Shown: positions 32,842-45,482, counted from the stretch's first letter. The stretch is 64,000 bases of DNA from Fusibacter sp. A1 (GCF_004125825.1 NZ_QQWI01000004.1:310001-374000); one strand, 5' to 3'. Notes: generated from the sequence alone by a model not told the origin. Made by a program: numbers and translations.

Positions 32842-33108
32842 AAAACCACACTAAGGGTTGGTCATAACAACTCTTTATTCACCTAATCAACTAACCGCCA
32901 TTCAATAAACCCCATCTTCCTTCGCACTTTCTTTAAGACGCTCCGCTCCAAAAGCAAGGCAAACATTCCTCACCTACCTATCTTTCCTTGCATTTGAAGC
33001 GCAGCGCCTTAAAAGTACATGTTCAAATGAAAAGTACCAGCTTTGTATTAAATGACTACGCGCCAGGTATTAGAAAAGTTGCATAAAAAGAACCCTTAGT
33101 GTGGTTTT
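32842..33108 (-). repeat. Palindromic element copy 8 (267 bp)
   Basis: Perfect terminal repeats at 32842-32859 and 33091-33108. The right third is more diverged from copies 6 and 7 and has one extra base. Confidence 0.92.
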
Positions 33109-33133
33109 TAAAAATAAGCCTTTCTCACCAAAC

Positions 33134-33157
33134 AAAAAAAGACCCGAAGGCCTTTTG
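33134..33157 (-). terminator. Terminator of the atp operon
   Basis: On the minus strand AAGGCC-TTCG-GGTCTT, a stem with a UUCG tetraloop, is followed by TTTTTTTGTTTGG. It lies four bases after the atpC stop. Confidence 0.88.
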
Positions 33158-33161
33158 ATTG

Positions 33162-33584
33162 TTATAGATTTTCGTGACGTATGTGTGTGTCTGCAGCGTG
33201 GATGCGGTTGATCGCTCTTCTCAAGGAAACTCTGGCACGGTTGACGTCGATTTCCTTGTCTTCGTGCACAAGTCTGTTTTCCGCTCTGCTTTTCGCAGCT
33301 TCGGCCCTTGCCTTGTCGATACCCTCAGCCCATTCCGCAGCATCGGTGATAATGGTGATTTTATCTTCTTCAACGTTGATAAAGCCACCGGAACATGCAG
33401 CCACCTTTTGAGTTTCCCCTTGAATGATTCTGAGGGCACCAATCGCGAGTGGAGCGACCGTCGGTTCATGGTCATACATGATTCCGACATCGCCTTCTGT
33501 AGTTCTTACGATTACCATATCCACCAAGTCGCTAAATAAGTTTTGATCCGGGGCTACAATGTCAAGCTTAAGTTGTTTGCTCAT
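33162..33584 (-). CDS. atpC: F-type ATP synthase subunit epsilon
   Basis: The 140-residue epsilon subunit sits on the central stalk and regulates rotation. The N-terminal beta sandwich (1-85) includes EGDVGIMYDHEPTVAPL and GGFINVEEDKITIITDAAE; the C-terminal helical hairpin (about 88-135) has RAEAAKSRAENRL. It is the last gene of the nine-gene synthase operon, 11 bases after atpD. Confidence 0.96.
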   Translation of the reverse strand: MSKQLKLDIVAPDQNLFSDLVDMVIVRTTEGDVGIMYDHEPTVAPLAIGALRIIQGETQKVAACSGGFINVEEDKITIITDAAEWAEGIDKARAEAAKSRAENRLVHEDKEIDVNRARVSLRRAINRIHAADTHIRHENL

Positions 33585-33595
33585 TGACTTCCCCC

Positions 33596-34987
<1,392 letters not shown>

Positions 34988-35014
34988 CTAGTTACACTCC
35001 CTTCGGAAAATTGA

Positions 35015-35872
35015 TTATTCGAGGGCATTCGCTCCACCGACAATTTCTGAGATCTCTTGTGTGATTGCTGCCTGTCTTGCCTGGTTGTATGTCAGTGATA
35101 AGTCATCAATCATTTCTTGTGCGTTATCAGTTGCACTTTCCATCGCAAGTCTTCTAGCAGCCTGCTCTGAAGCTGCTGATTCAACTAAACCACCATAAAT
35201 CGTACTTTCAATATATTTTGGTATCAAGTAGCCAAGCACCGCTTCCGGCGATGGCTCATAAGTGATAAATTCTTCAAGTTCGACAACCTCGGTCTCTTCA
35301 ATGACAACCGGCAAAAGCTGGATCATCGTAGGAACCTGTGAAATTGTGGACTCCATTTTTGTATAGACGAATTTGATCTCGTCTACTTTTTCTTGCGCGT
35401 ACAAGCGAAGTGCCTTGTTGGCAATATCTTGAGCGTCTTGATACGTCGGTTTTTCAGAAATATAGATAAAGGAATCAACTACGTCCGCTTCACGTCTATT
35501 AAAGAAATCCGTCGCCTTTTTACCAATACTAATTATTTTAGCTTTTGAAGCATCGTCGATATCAGTGACGACTTGCTTGATCGCATTGACATTGTAGCCA
35601 CCGCAAAGCCCTCTATCAGCTGTCACCACGATGTAAAGCGTATGCTTCACAGGGCGTGATTCCAGATACTCGTGTTTTATGTTCTTCTCATTCGTCAGAA
35701 TGTGTTGAACCGTACCGAGCACCTTTTCAAAATAAGGTTTTGTGTGTTCGAGTATGTCCTTGTTGCGCTTCAGCTTAGCCGTTGAAACCAGCTCCATCGC
35801 CTTAGTAATCTGCTTGGTACTATTGACACTTTTGATTTTACGCTTTATATCGCGCGCACCCATTCCAGCCAT
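35015..35872 (-). CDS. atpG: F-type ATP synthase subunit gamma
   Basis: The 285-residue central-stalk subunit has the typical termini: DIKRKIKSVNSTKQITKAMELVSTAKLKR at the N-terminus, with the coiled coil rotating inside the hexamer, and SLTYNQARQAAITQEISEIVGGANAL at the C-terminus. GLCGGYN near residue 90 is also conserved. AGGAGGTAC precedes the start. Confidence 0.97.
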   Translation of the reverse strand: MAGMGARDIKRKIKSVNSTKQITKAMELVSTAKLKRNKDILEHTKPYFEKVLGTVQHILTNEKNIKHEYLESRPVKHTLYIVVTADRGLCGGYNVNAIKQVVTDIDDASKAKIISIGKKATDFFNRREADVVDSFIYISEKPTYQDAQDIANKALRLYAQEKVDEIKFVYTKMESTISQVPTMIQLLPVVIEETEVVELEEFITYEPSPEAVLGYLIPKYIESTIYGGLVESAASEQAARRLAMESATDNAQEMIDDLSLTYNQARQAAITQEISEIVGGANALE

Positions 35873-35902
35873 TTAGTACCTCCTAAAATCAGGTTGGGAA
35901 AC

Positions 35903-37456
<1,554 letters not shown>

Positions 37457-37468
37457 TTACGCATGGCA

Positions 37469-38011
37469 TCATACGACAAGTCCATTAAGTGACTCTTTTA
37501 AATCACCGAGTCTACGCTTTAACGTGTTATCGATGACACGGTCGCCGATTTGAATCAACATACCGCCGATCACACTCTCATCGATGATGTTCTTGATCGA
37601 GATGGTAAGACCGGTCATTTCACTAAGTTGAACCTTCAAGGTGCTTTCCTGCTCGTCGGATAAGGCTTGAACCGTAGTAACAAGCGCAGTCTCCATTTTA
37701 AAGTGCTTTTTGAATTTCACTTCAAACGCTTCAAAAATACCTATCACATAATATGTTCTGCGTTTATCAATCAATACTTTCAAGAAGTTTACAAGTTCAG
37801 TCTGAACTTTATCGCCAAATACATCTTGAACGATCTGCTTCTTTTCCTCATTAGCAATCTTAGGTGTCTTGAACAGTTCGAAAAAATCAAGTTCGGATTC
37901 GAATATTTCGACTACCGCCTTAAATTCCTCGTAGATGCTTTCCAGCATACCTGCGTCGACACCAACCTCGTAGAGCGCACCAGCGTACGTTTCAGTGACT
38001 AATTGTGCCAT
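37469..38011 (-). CDS. atpH: F-type ATP synthase subunit delta
   Basis: The 180-residue delta subunit links the peripheral stalk to the F1 head. It has the helical N-terminal domain (TYAGALYEVGVDAGMLE) and the conserved C-terminal ESVIGGMLIQIGDRVIDNTLKRRL. It overlaps the atpF stop by 13 bases, so translation is coupled. Confidence 0.96.
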   Translation of the reverse strand: MAQLVTETYAGALYEVGVDAGMLESIYEEFKAVVEIFESELDFFELFKTPKIANEEKKQIVQDVFGDKVQTELVNFLKVLIDKRRTYYVIGIFEAFEVKFKKHFKMETALVTTVQALSDEQESTLKVQLSEMTGLTISIKNIIDESVIGGMLIQIGDRVIDNTLKRRLGDLKESLNGLVV

Positions 38012-38535
38012 CTCGCATCGCCCACTCTCTCGATGAATTCGCTCAACATTGCGCTGTGTTTCACACTATCCACTTCTGCGTCTATAACCTTAGAAGCTGC
38101 AAGTATGGCAAGTGATGCGATATCATCTTTTAGTTGATTGATTGCCTTTTCACGTTCACGTTCAATTTCTTTTTGAGCTTGTTCCTTCAAAGTAACAATA
38201 TCTTTTTCAGCGTGTCTGATGATATCAGCTGCACGCTTTTCAGCAACAAGCCTTGCTTCTTTGATAATCGCGAGTTCTTCATTGTGGATGTTTGCCAGTC
38301 TGCCTTCGTAATCGGCTTTGATGGCATCCACATCGCGATGTTTGTTCTCTGCTTCTTCCAAAGATGCTTTAATCTTATCAGTACGTTTTTGCATAAATTC
38401 ACTAACAGGACCGAAAAGTTTCCATCTTAAGAACGCGAACAATACAAGTGTATTGAAAATTTGAAAGAAGAATGTTGCGTTGATCTCTACAAGACCAAAT
38501 TGCAGTCCTAAGTTTGCCACATTAATGGCTTCCAT
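37999..38535 (-). CDS. atpF: F-type ATP synthase subunit b
   Basis: The 178-residue peripheral-stalk subunit has one N-terminal membrane segment (ATFFFQIFNTLVLFAFLRW) followed by a long charged coiled coil. I choose ATG 38535..38533, since GGAGGGATGAGT lies at correct spacing; an ATG two codons earlier is within that site. It follows the 89-residue c subunit gene. Confidence 0.95.
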   Translation of the reverse strand: MEAINVANLGLQFGLVEINATFFFQIFNTLVLFAFLRWKLFGPVSEFMQKRTDKIKASLEEAENKHRDVDAIKADYEGRLANIHNEELAIIKEARLVAEKRAADIIRHAEKDIVTLKEQAQKEIEREREKAINQLKDDIASLAILAASKVIDAEVDSVKHSAMLSEFIERVGDARWHN

Positions 38536-38565
38536 ACTCATCCCTCCTGTTCAATCGATTGTTGA

Positions 38566-38847
<282 letters not shown>

Positions 38848-38897
38848 CTAATTAACTCATGATCAATAAACTAATGATACGCAGTAGTGCGTATGGG

Positions 38898-40147
<1,250 letters not shown>

Positions 40148-40150
40148 AGA

Positions 40151-40555
40151 CTATTCCTCCTTTCTTACAAAAATTTTTTTGTAAAACTCTTTATCATTCA
40201 ATAAATTCATCGCATAGACGACGAATTTTATCGACAAAAGTCCAAACACAGCTCCAAGAACATGCAGCTGTGGCGACCGGATTGCGATGAAGAGCACAAC
40301 CGCGGTCAGTAAAAACCGAACCATATACTTGATCGTGGCATACCTGTTTGCTTTCCCAGGATGCATCTTAACCGATTTTTCAAGTGTGATCGCAAGTTCA
40401 TAAAAGTTAAGCATGCCGATTAGCGAACCGAAGACAATCCCCAAAACATAAGGCATGGGTCTAGAAAATAAAATTGTCACAACACCTATCGCAAGCGCGT
40501 TCACAATCACGACAAGTCTGCTTGTAGTGAGAATAGTCTGTCTAACCTCGTTCAT
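40151..40555 (-). CDS. atpI: ATP synthase accessory protein AtpI-like
   Basis: This 134-residue membrane protein with four predicted helices corresponds to the AtpI family that helps assemble c rings in several bacteria, including A. woodii. I start at ATG 40555..40553 (MNEVRQTILT); the longer open frame would overlap atpZ over most of its length. The start follows the atpZ stop by one base, so translation is coupled. Sequence conservation in the family is weak. Confidence 0.82.
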   Translation of the reverse strand: MNEVRQTILTTSRLVVIVNALAIGVVTILFSRPMPYVLGIVFGSLIGMLNFYELAITLEKSVKMHPGKANRYATIKYMVRFLLTAVVLFIAIRSPQLHVLGAVFGLLSIKFVVYAMNLLNDKEFYKKIFVRKEE

Positions 40556-40556
40556 A

Positions 40557-40787
40557 TTACTTCCTCTTATCTTTTTTACTTGCAGCCATGGTGAATTTAA
40601 ATAAACTGACAAACGCAGAGAGCGTTCCGAGAATGATGAGCGCGAGTAAGAAAAGCGGCGATGTTCCAAACAGGCCGTCAAGCCATTTGCCGACAAAAAG
40701 TCCGCCGGCGATGGGAACAATCATGATGAATCCGACTTGCGACAGTAGCGCGAGGTTCTCATACATCCTAAAGTCTTTCTTACCCAC
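40557..40787 (-). CDS. atpZ: AtpZ/AtpI-type small membrane protein
   Basis: This 76-residue protein has two membrane helices separated by WLDGLFGTSPLF, matching the AtpZ (DUF-like F0F1 accessory) family that is encoded at the head of many Gram-positive atp operons. It starts with GTG 40787..40785, preceded by GAGGAGG. A Mg2+ or Ca2+ transport role has been proposed for the family. It is the first gene of the synthase operon, 30 bases after the CoA-transferase. Confidence 0.82.
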   Translation of the reverse strand: MGKKDFRMYENLALLSQVGFIMIVPIAGGLFVGKWLDGLFGTSPLFLLALIILGTLSAFVSLFKFTMAASKKDKRK

Positions 40788-40817
40788 GTTTAGCCTCCTC
40801 CACTCGTATATTCTTGC

Positions 40818-41474
40818 TTAGCACATATTAATTAACGTATCAGCGACCAAGATCGTGCAGCCTGTAGCCGACTGTACCTCTTCCACAGTAAATTCAGGGT
40901 TGATCTCTTTAAGAAGCAGACCAGCTTCGGTCACTTCCAAAACTCCCATTTCAGTAACGATCATGTCAACTGCTCCAGCAGCAGTCAGCGGTAGCGTACA
41001 TTCTTTGAAGATCTTGATGTTTCCTTTTGCAGTGTGCTCCATGGCGACGATTACTTTTTTCGCACCCGTCACAAGATCCATGGCACCGCCCATTCCAGGT
41101 ACTTTTTTACCAGGTATCATCCAGTTGGCAAGGTTACCTTTTTCGTCAACCTGAAGCGCGCCGAGAACCGTACAGTCCAAATGACCGCCCCTGATAATCG
41201 CAAAAGACATCGCGCTGTCAAAGTACATGCCGCCTGGCAGTATCGTCACCGGCTGAGATCCCGCGTTCACAAGGTTTCTAATTTCTTGCCCCTTAACAGG
41301 CGCAGGTCCCATTCCAATGAATCCGTTTTCCGATTGAAAGATGACATCGATGTTAGGATCCACATAATTTGCAACTTCCGTAGGAAGTCCTATGCCGAGG
41401 TTTACAAGATCTCCATCCTTAAACTCTTTGGCAACCCGTCTTGCTATCACTTCTCTTATCTGAAATTTATCCAT
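40818..41474 (-). CDS. CoA-transferase subunit B (acetoacetate/3-oxoacid type)
   Basis: This 218-residue subunit carries the catalytic Glu at 49 in FQSENGFIGMGPAP, which forms the glutamyl-CoA intermediate in family I CoA-transferases. GGMDLVTGAKKVIVAMEH (outline) is also conserved. With the A subunit it would move CoA between an acyl-CoA and acetoacetate, acetate or butyrate. The A-subunit stop and this ATG are one base apart. Exact acceptor cannot be told from sequence (atoA, scoB and ctfB are all possible). Confidence 0.92.
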   Translation of the reverse strand: MDKFQIREVIARRVAKEFKDGDLVNLGIGLPTEVANYVDPNIDVIFQSENGFIGMGPAPVKGQEIRNLVNAGSQPVTILPGGMYFDSAMSFAIIRGGHLDCTVLGALQVDEKGNLANWMIPGKKVPGMGGAMDLVTGAKKVIVAMEHTAKGNIKIFKECTLPLTAAGAVDMIVTEMGVLEVTEAGLLLKEINPEFTVEEVQSATGCTILVADTLINMC

Positions 41475-41475
41475 G

Positions 41476-42126
41476 TCAGGCCTCCTTCACAATCGCATCG
41501 ATGAAGATATGCGGCGTGCGGATCACATCCGGATCAAGTTCACCGACTTCAACAAGTTCATGGGCTTCGATCACTACGTAATCGGCGGCCATGGCCATCA
41601 GCGGATTGAAATTCTGAGCCGCCTTATCATAGACAGCATTCCCCTTCATGTCGACCTTTTCAGCGTGGATCAGAGCGACGTCCGCCTTTAACGGCTTTTC
41701 AACGATAAAGCGGTTTCCGTCGATTTCAATAATCTGTTTTCCTTCTTCGACAATCGTACCTAGACCTGTCGGTGTGATCACACCGCCCAGACCGGCTCCT
41801 GCGGCGCGTACCTGTTCTGCGAGTGTCCCCTGAGGTGTTAAAACTACCTCCATCCGGCCGTCGTTCATACGCATTCCTGATTCAGGATTGGTTCCGATAT
41901 GCGATGTGTACACTTTTTTCACAAGACCTGCGACAACCAATTTGCCGATACCCTGGTCAGGAAAACTCGTGTCGTTGCAAATGATCGTCAGATCAGTTAC
42001 ACCTTTTGCAATGACTGCATCAATGAGCGTTTCTGGCGTTCCTACCCCAAGGAATCCACCGATCATGAGCGTCATACCGTTTTCAATTTTACTAACGGCT
42101 TCTTGCGCGTTTTTCAATTTATGCAT
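41476..42126 (-). CDS. CoA-transferase subunit A (acetoacetate/3-oxoacid type)
   Basis: This 216-residue subunit starts at ATG 42126 after GGAGGTG and begins MHKLKNAQEAVSKIENGMT, followed by LMIGGFLGVGTPETLIDAV, the CoA-binding glycine region of family I. GGVITPTGLGT and EKPLKADVALIHAEKVDMKGN are further family blocks. It is the first gene of a unit that may read on into the atp operon, as no terminator lies between 40788 and 40817. It may work with the Kce enzyme at 56566-57384 in acetoacetate activation. Confidence 0.92.
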   Translation of the reverse strand: MHKLKNAQEAVSKIENGMTLMIGGFLGVGTPETLIDAVIAKGVTDLTIICNDTSFPDQGIGKLVVAGLVKKVYTSHIGTNPESGMRMNDGRMEVVLTPQGTLAEQVRAAGAGLGGVITPTGLGTIVEEGKQIIEIDGNRFIVEKPLKADVALIHAEKVDMKGNAVYDKAAQNFNPLMAMAADYVVIEAHELVEVGELDPDVIRTPHIFIDAIVKEA

Positions 42127-42509
42127 TCTGCACCTCCACAATACCCTGGCAGATACCTCTGCCCACATAATAGAATATCACAAAACGAGACCAAAAAGCA
42201 CTAAATTCAAGCACTTCAACAGACTGTATGGCGGTGTGCAAATACGCATTATTTTCCGTTAAATGAATAACAAAGTGCCGTGGTATCTTCTCACTGAATA
42301 TTATTCACCATGGACAATCTATAATCAAGTATTATTAACGCTTGTAAAAACTACAGAATTTTCTGAAATTTAACCATTCTACAGAATGTGACAGATTTAT
42401 TCATTTGACAACGGTTTCACAGACATAGTTATTACGAAATATTAATATATACAATTCGTCAAACTTATTGTTTTGTCAAACATGTTGCCCTGTGAGGCTT
42501 GCGGGCACT
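42127..42509 (-). promoter_or_regulatory. Upstream region of the CoA-transferase unit
   Basis: This 383-base AT-rich stretch has no gene. Two direct copies of CTACAGAAT lie 28 bases apart (42351-42359 and 42379-42387), and a partial inverted match between them could make a binding site for a regulator. I see no clear promoter hexamers or sigma-54 motif. Confidence 0.3.
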
Positions 42510-42550
42510 AAAAAACCGCCGGGTCATCTCATGTCCCTGGCGGTTTTTTT
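42510..42550. terminator. Terminator after wecB/mnaA
   Basis: AAAAAACCGCCGGG pairs with CCCTGGCGGTTTTTT around a 13-base loop. A and T runs on both sides allow use in either direction; it lies 23 bases after the stop of the epimerase gene on the minus strand. Confidence 0.88.
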
Positions 42551-42573
42551 AAGAAACAAGCAAGTCGGTTTCA

Positions 42574-43695
42574 CTAAATCGAAAAATAGTTACCGATCGC
42601 CTCGATTATTTTTTTGCTCGCCGAGCCGTCTCCGTACGGATTCTGGGCGGTGGCGATTTTTTGATAGGCTTCTTCGTCAATCAAGAGCTCATGGGCCAAC
42701 TTGTAGATCATATCCTCTTCGACACCAGCCATCAGCAGTGTTCCGGCTTCAACCCCTTCAGGTCTTTCCGTCTCAGTCCTAAGCACTAGCACTGGAATCC
42801 CTAGCGCAGGAGCTTCTTCCTGAATCCCGCCCGAATCGGTAAGCATAAGATGGGCTTTTGCAGATAAATTCACAAACGGTTTGTAGACCATCGGTTCGAT
42901 CAGATGAATTCTCTTATGGTTATTGAGGATGCTGTTAGCAATCGCCCTTACTTTTGGGTTCAGATGGATAGGATAAACAACCGTAATCTCGGGATGATCG
43001 TCGGCAAGCCTTTTGATGGCCCTGAAGATATTCTCCATAGGAGTCCCTAGGTTCTCACGTCTGTGCGCTGTAACCAGAACAAGTTTCTGATCGCTTGCCA
43101 GTATGTCGTTCACAAGCTCATCCTCAAAAACGTATTCCTTTTCAATCATCATCATCAAAGCGTCGATCGCTGTATTGCCGGTGATGCTTATCAGCTCGTC
43201 CGATACGTTTTCAGCCAAAAGGTTCTTGCGGTTTAGAGCAGTCGGTGCAAAATGAATGTCAGCAAGTCTTGACGTAAGCACACGGTTCATCTCCTCAGGG
43301 TAAGGAGACCACTTGTCTCCGCTACGCAAGCCGGCTTCCACGTGCCCTACTCTGATTCCCTTGTTGAATGCGGCCATCGCAGCTGCGAACGTGGTGGATG
43401 TGTCCCCGTGCACAAGCATCAGATCAGGTTTCGCCTCTTCTAGGACCTCCTCGATGCCGATAAGGATGTTGCTTATGATTTCAGACAGCTTCTGGTTCTG
43501 TTTCATGATATTCAAATCAAAATCCGGTGTGATGTCAAAGATCTCAAGTACCTGGTCGAGCATTTCACGGTGTTGTGCCGTAACGCATACAATCGAGTCC
43601 ACCCATGGTGTTTTCTCAAGCTCTTTCACCAGCGGCGCCATTTTGATCGCCTCCGGTCTTGTTCCGAATACCGACATGACCTTAATGTGTTTCAT
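42574..43695 (-). CDS. mnaA: UDP-N-acetylglucosamine 2-epimerase
   Basis: This enzyme interconverts UDP-GlcNAc and UDP-ManNAc for teichoic acid or capsule linkage units. The 373-residue protein shows VFGTRPEAIKMAPLV (residues 9-23), GHVEAGLRSGD (about 135-145), VTAHRRENLG (about 211-220) and LTDSGGIQEEAPALG (about 286-300), all typical of the WecB/MnaA family. It stands between tagO and the CoA-transferase in an order resembling upp-mnaA-atp of other Firmicutes. Confidence 0.96.
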   Translation of the reverse strand: MKHIKVMSVFGTRPEAIKMAPLVKELEKTPWVDSIVCVTAQHREMLDQVLEIFDITPDFDLNIMKQNQKLSEIISNILIGIEEVLEEAKPDLMLVHGDTSTTFAAAMAAFNKGIRVGHVEAGLRSGDKWSPYPEEMNRVLTSRLADIHFAPTALNRKNLLAENVSDELISITGNTAIDALMMMIEKEYVFEDELVNDILASDQKLVLVTAHRRENLGTPMENIFRAIKRLADDHPEITVVYPIHLNPKVRAIANSILNNHKRIHLIEPMVYKPFVNLSAKAHLMLTDSGGIQEEAPALGIPVLVLRTETERPEGVEAGTLLMAGVEEDMIYKLAHELLIDEEAYQKIATAQNPYGDGSASKKIIEAIGNYFSI

Positions 43696-43745
43696 GTGTG
43701 TTCCTCCCTATGTATCAGTCCTATCAACATGTTTCCCTGCTACGA

Positions 43746-43771
43746 TAAAAAAGGCTGTCATCGACAGCCTT
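43746..43771 (-). terminator. Terminator after the tagO-like gene
   Basis: On the minus strand AAGGCTGTC-GAT-GACAGCCTT is followed by TTTTTTATCG. It lies eight bases after the stop of the transferase gene and separates it from mnaA. Confidence 0.88.
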
Positions 43772-43778
43772 ATCTGAT

Positions 43779-44819
43779 TTATTCCTCGTCAACCTTCACT
43801 CTCGCCTTCAAGCTCAACCTGATCGGAATCAGAATCAAAATGGCGGCGATCGCTATGGTGATACCCATTTCGACATACAGCTTTTTCAACAAGAAAACGC
43901 CGCCTAGTCCAAGTAGGGTATTGATCAGGTACAGCATGAGCACCGTTTTCTTCTGTCCGAATCCCATCGACAGAATCCTATGGTGCAAGTGCCCCTTGTC
44001 GGCTTCAAAGGGATGTTTCCCTGTGGCGGTTCTTCTGACAATCGAAAAGAAGGTATCGAAAATAGGAAGCCCCAGGGCCAAAACGGGTGCGAAGAAAGTG
44101 ATCGCCGTGGCGCTTTTAATGGTACCTTCTATCGATATCGCAGAAAGGATAAAGCCTAAAAACAGAGCGCCTGTGTCCCCCATGAATATCCTTGCAGGAT
44201 TGAAGTTGTATGGTAAAAATCCAAGACATGCTCCTGCGATGATAAGCGTGATGATTGCAATTTCGATACGTCCGTTGATAAACGCGACATAAGCAAGCGT
44301 CAGCGCGGATATCGTAGAGACCCCACCCGACAAGCCGTCCAGTCCATCGATCAGATTAAGCGTATTGGTGATTCCAACGATCCAAAGAATGGTAATTGCA
44401 GTACTTAAGAACTCATCCACATAAATCGTTTGCGACAAGTTGAAAAAGCTTGAGACTCCCGTGATGCGGATATCCGAAAACACCAGGATGAAGGCGGCGA
44501 GTATCTGCACCATAAGCTTATATTTTGCTTTGATCGGCGCGATGTCATCGACAAAGCCCAAAAATACGATCACAAGCGACCCTATCATGATACCTAAGAG
44601 TTTCGTCGTAGGTAAATCGATAAAGATCAGCAGTGAGAACATCACGGATATGAAGATCGCAAGTCCGCCCAACCTTGGAATAGGTTTTGTGTGAACCCTT
44701 CGATCATCACTCGGTACGTCAATGGCACCGACATGATGCGCCACCTTGATGATCAGCGGCGTAGCAAGTAAGCTCATAAAGAAAGCCGTGAGCATCGGCA
44801 AAAACAATTTGATTACCAC
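43779..44819 (-). CDS. tagO: Undecaprenyl-phosphate N-acetylglucosamine 1-phosphate transferase (WecA/TagO type)
   Basis: This 346-residue membrane enzyme of the MraY/WecA family starts linkage-unit synthesis for teichoic acid or other wall glycans. I choose GTG 44819..44817 because GATGGAGGT precedes it; the longer frame lacks a good site. About ten membrane helices are predicted. Catalytic segments are DDRRVHTKPIPRLGG, GFVDDIAPIKAKYK (Asp pair for Mg2+), LIDGLDGLSGG and the cytosolic His loop DKGHLHHRIL. Its neighbour mnaA fits the same pathway. Confidence 0.92.
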   Translation of the reverse strand: MVIKLFLPMLTAFFMSLLATPLIIKVAHHVGAIDVPSDDRRVHTKPIPRLGGLAIFISVMFSLLIFIDLPTTKLLGIMIGSLVIVFLGFVDDIAPIKAKYKLMVQILAAFILVFSDIRITGVSSFFNLSQTIYVDEFLSTAITILWIVGITNTLNLIDGLDGLSGGVSTISALTLAYVAFINGRIEIAIITLIIAGACLGFLPYNFNPARIFMGDTGALFLGFILSAISIEGTIKSATAITFFAPVLALGLPIFDTFFSIVRRTATGKHPFEADKGHLHHRILSMGFGQKKTVLMLYLINTLLGLGGVFLLKKLYVEMGITIAIAAILILIPIRLSLKARVKVDEE

Positions 44820-44949
44820 GAAGTAACCTCCATCTATCTGTTGTTGAATCCTCTGTCGTTTGATAAGATTTCTCTCCACGCTATTTTATAACCAAACAAG
44901 TCAAAAGGCAACAGAATTCATTTTAAGTAACGCTATCTTAATATCATAA

Positions 44950-45432
44950 TCAGTAGGCGCAGGACTCAGACAAGGAGTCGTCGTGACTTATCCAGTCTTC
45001 TACCATGAATTCCCTAAAATCAGTACTTGTATCTCTGACGACGATCTGTTCGATACCCGCATTGATGATCAGCCGTTTGCACATCGCGCAGGAGCTTGCT
45101 CTGGGCACATACTCTCCATCCGCCTCTTTTCCAACCAGATAGAGCGTTGCTCCGATCATCTCGCTTCGCGCCGCAGAAATGATCGCATTGGCTTCTGCGT
45201 GAACGCTTCTGCACATCTCGTATCTTTCACCGCGCGGAATTTCAAGCTCCTGCCTTCTGCAAGAGCCAAGATCCATACAGTTCTTACGCCCTCTCGGCGC
45301 GCCTGTGTATCCAGTGGACACGATTTCGTCGTTCTTCACGATAATCGCCCCGAAATTTCTACGGATACAGGTACCTCGCTTGATGACGGTTTCTGCAATA
45401 TCCAAATAGTAGTTGTTCTTATCGATTCTCAT
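44950..45432 (-). CDS. comEB: dCMP deaminase family protein (ComEB-like)
   Basis: This 160-residue zinc deaminase converts dCMP to dUMP. The active site is H78-A-E80 in SVHAEANAII, with C115 and C118 in ASSCAMCKRL binding zinc. Extra cysteines (22, 52, 58, 74) may hold a second zinc as in ComEB/Deoxycytidylate deaminases. The ATG at 45432 follows AAGGAGG. It lies between upp and tagO; the upp terminator separates it from upp. Confidence 0.92.
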   Translation of the reverse strand: MRIDKNNYYLDIAETVIKRGTCIRRNFGAIIVKNDEIVSTGYTGAPRGRKNCMDLGSCRRQELEIPRGERYEMCRSVHAEANAIISAARSEMIGATLYLVGKEADGEYVPRASSCAMCKRLIINAGIEQIVVRDTSTDFREFMVEDWISHDDSLSESCAY

Positions 45433-45456
45433 CTCGTCCTCCTTTTCGGCTAAAGC

Positions 45457-45482
45457 AAAAAAGCGCATAAGCGCTTTTTTTA
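45457..45482 (-). terminator. Terminator of upp
   Basis: On the minus strand AAAAAAAGCGC-TTAT-GCGCTTTTTT is a symmetric strong terminator just after the upp stop. Confidence 0.88.

Larger units (their letters stand above)
32194..33108 (-). repeat. Palindromic repeat array 3 (three elements, opposite orientation)
   Basis: Elements at 32194-32459, 32518-32783 (266 bp each) and 32842-33108 (267 bp) are separated by two 58-bp spacers (32460-32517, 32784-32841). Relative to arrays 1 and 2 the whole array is inverted. The spacers are the reverse complement of a sequence homologous to those of arrays 1 and 2, and the left flank (AGAGAGATTCTATTTAT) resembles a spacer end, so spacer sequence continues outside the array. 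It fills the gap between the atpC terminator and murA, where B. subtilis has ywmA and ywmB. Confidence 0.93.

Noticed and set aside
21974..33108. The repeat arrays as CRISPR arrays
   Set aside because: Repeats are 266 bp, not 24-48 bp; spacers are nearly identical to each other instead of unique; no cas genes are present.
21974..33108. The repeat arrays as integron attC arrays
   Set aside because: There are no cassette genes between the repeats, no integrase in the window, and the end sequence does not fit the RYYYAAC / GTTRRRY core.
22905..33133. The 266-bp elements as IS256-derived MITEs
   Set aside because: Their ends (AAAACCACACTAAGGG) share nothing with the TGCGCAAAT words at the IS256 ends in this window.
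42127..42509. A sigma-54 promoter before the CoA-transferase
   Set aside because: CGGCAC occurs, but no TTGC at the required distance; the match is too weak.
43570..44292. 240-residue plus-strand ORF opposite tagO and mnaA
   Set aside because: It spans a terminator and parts of two opposite genes; typical antisense artefact.
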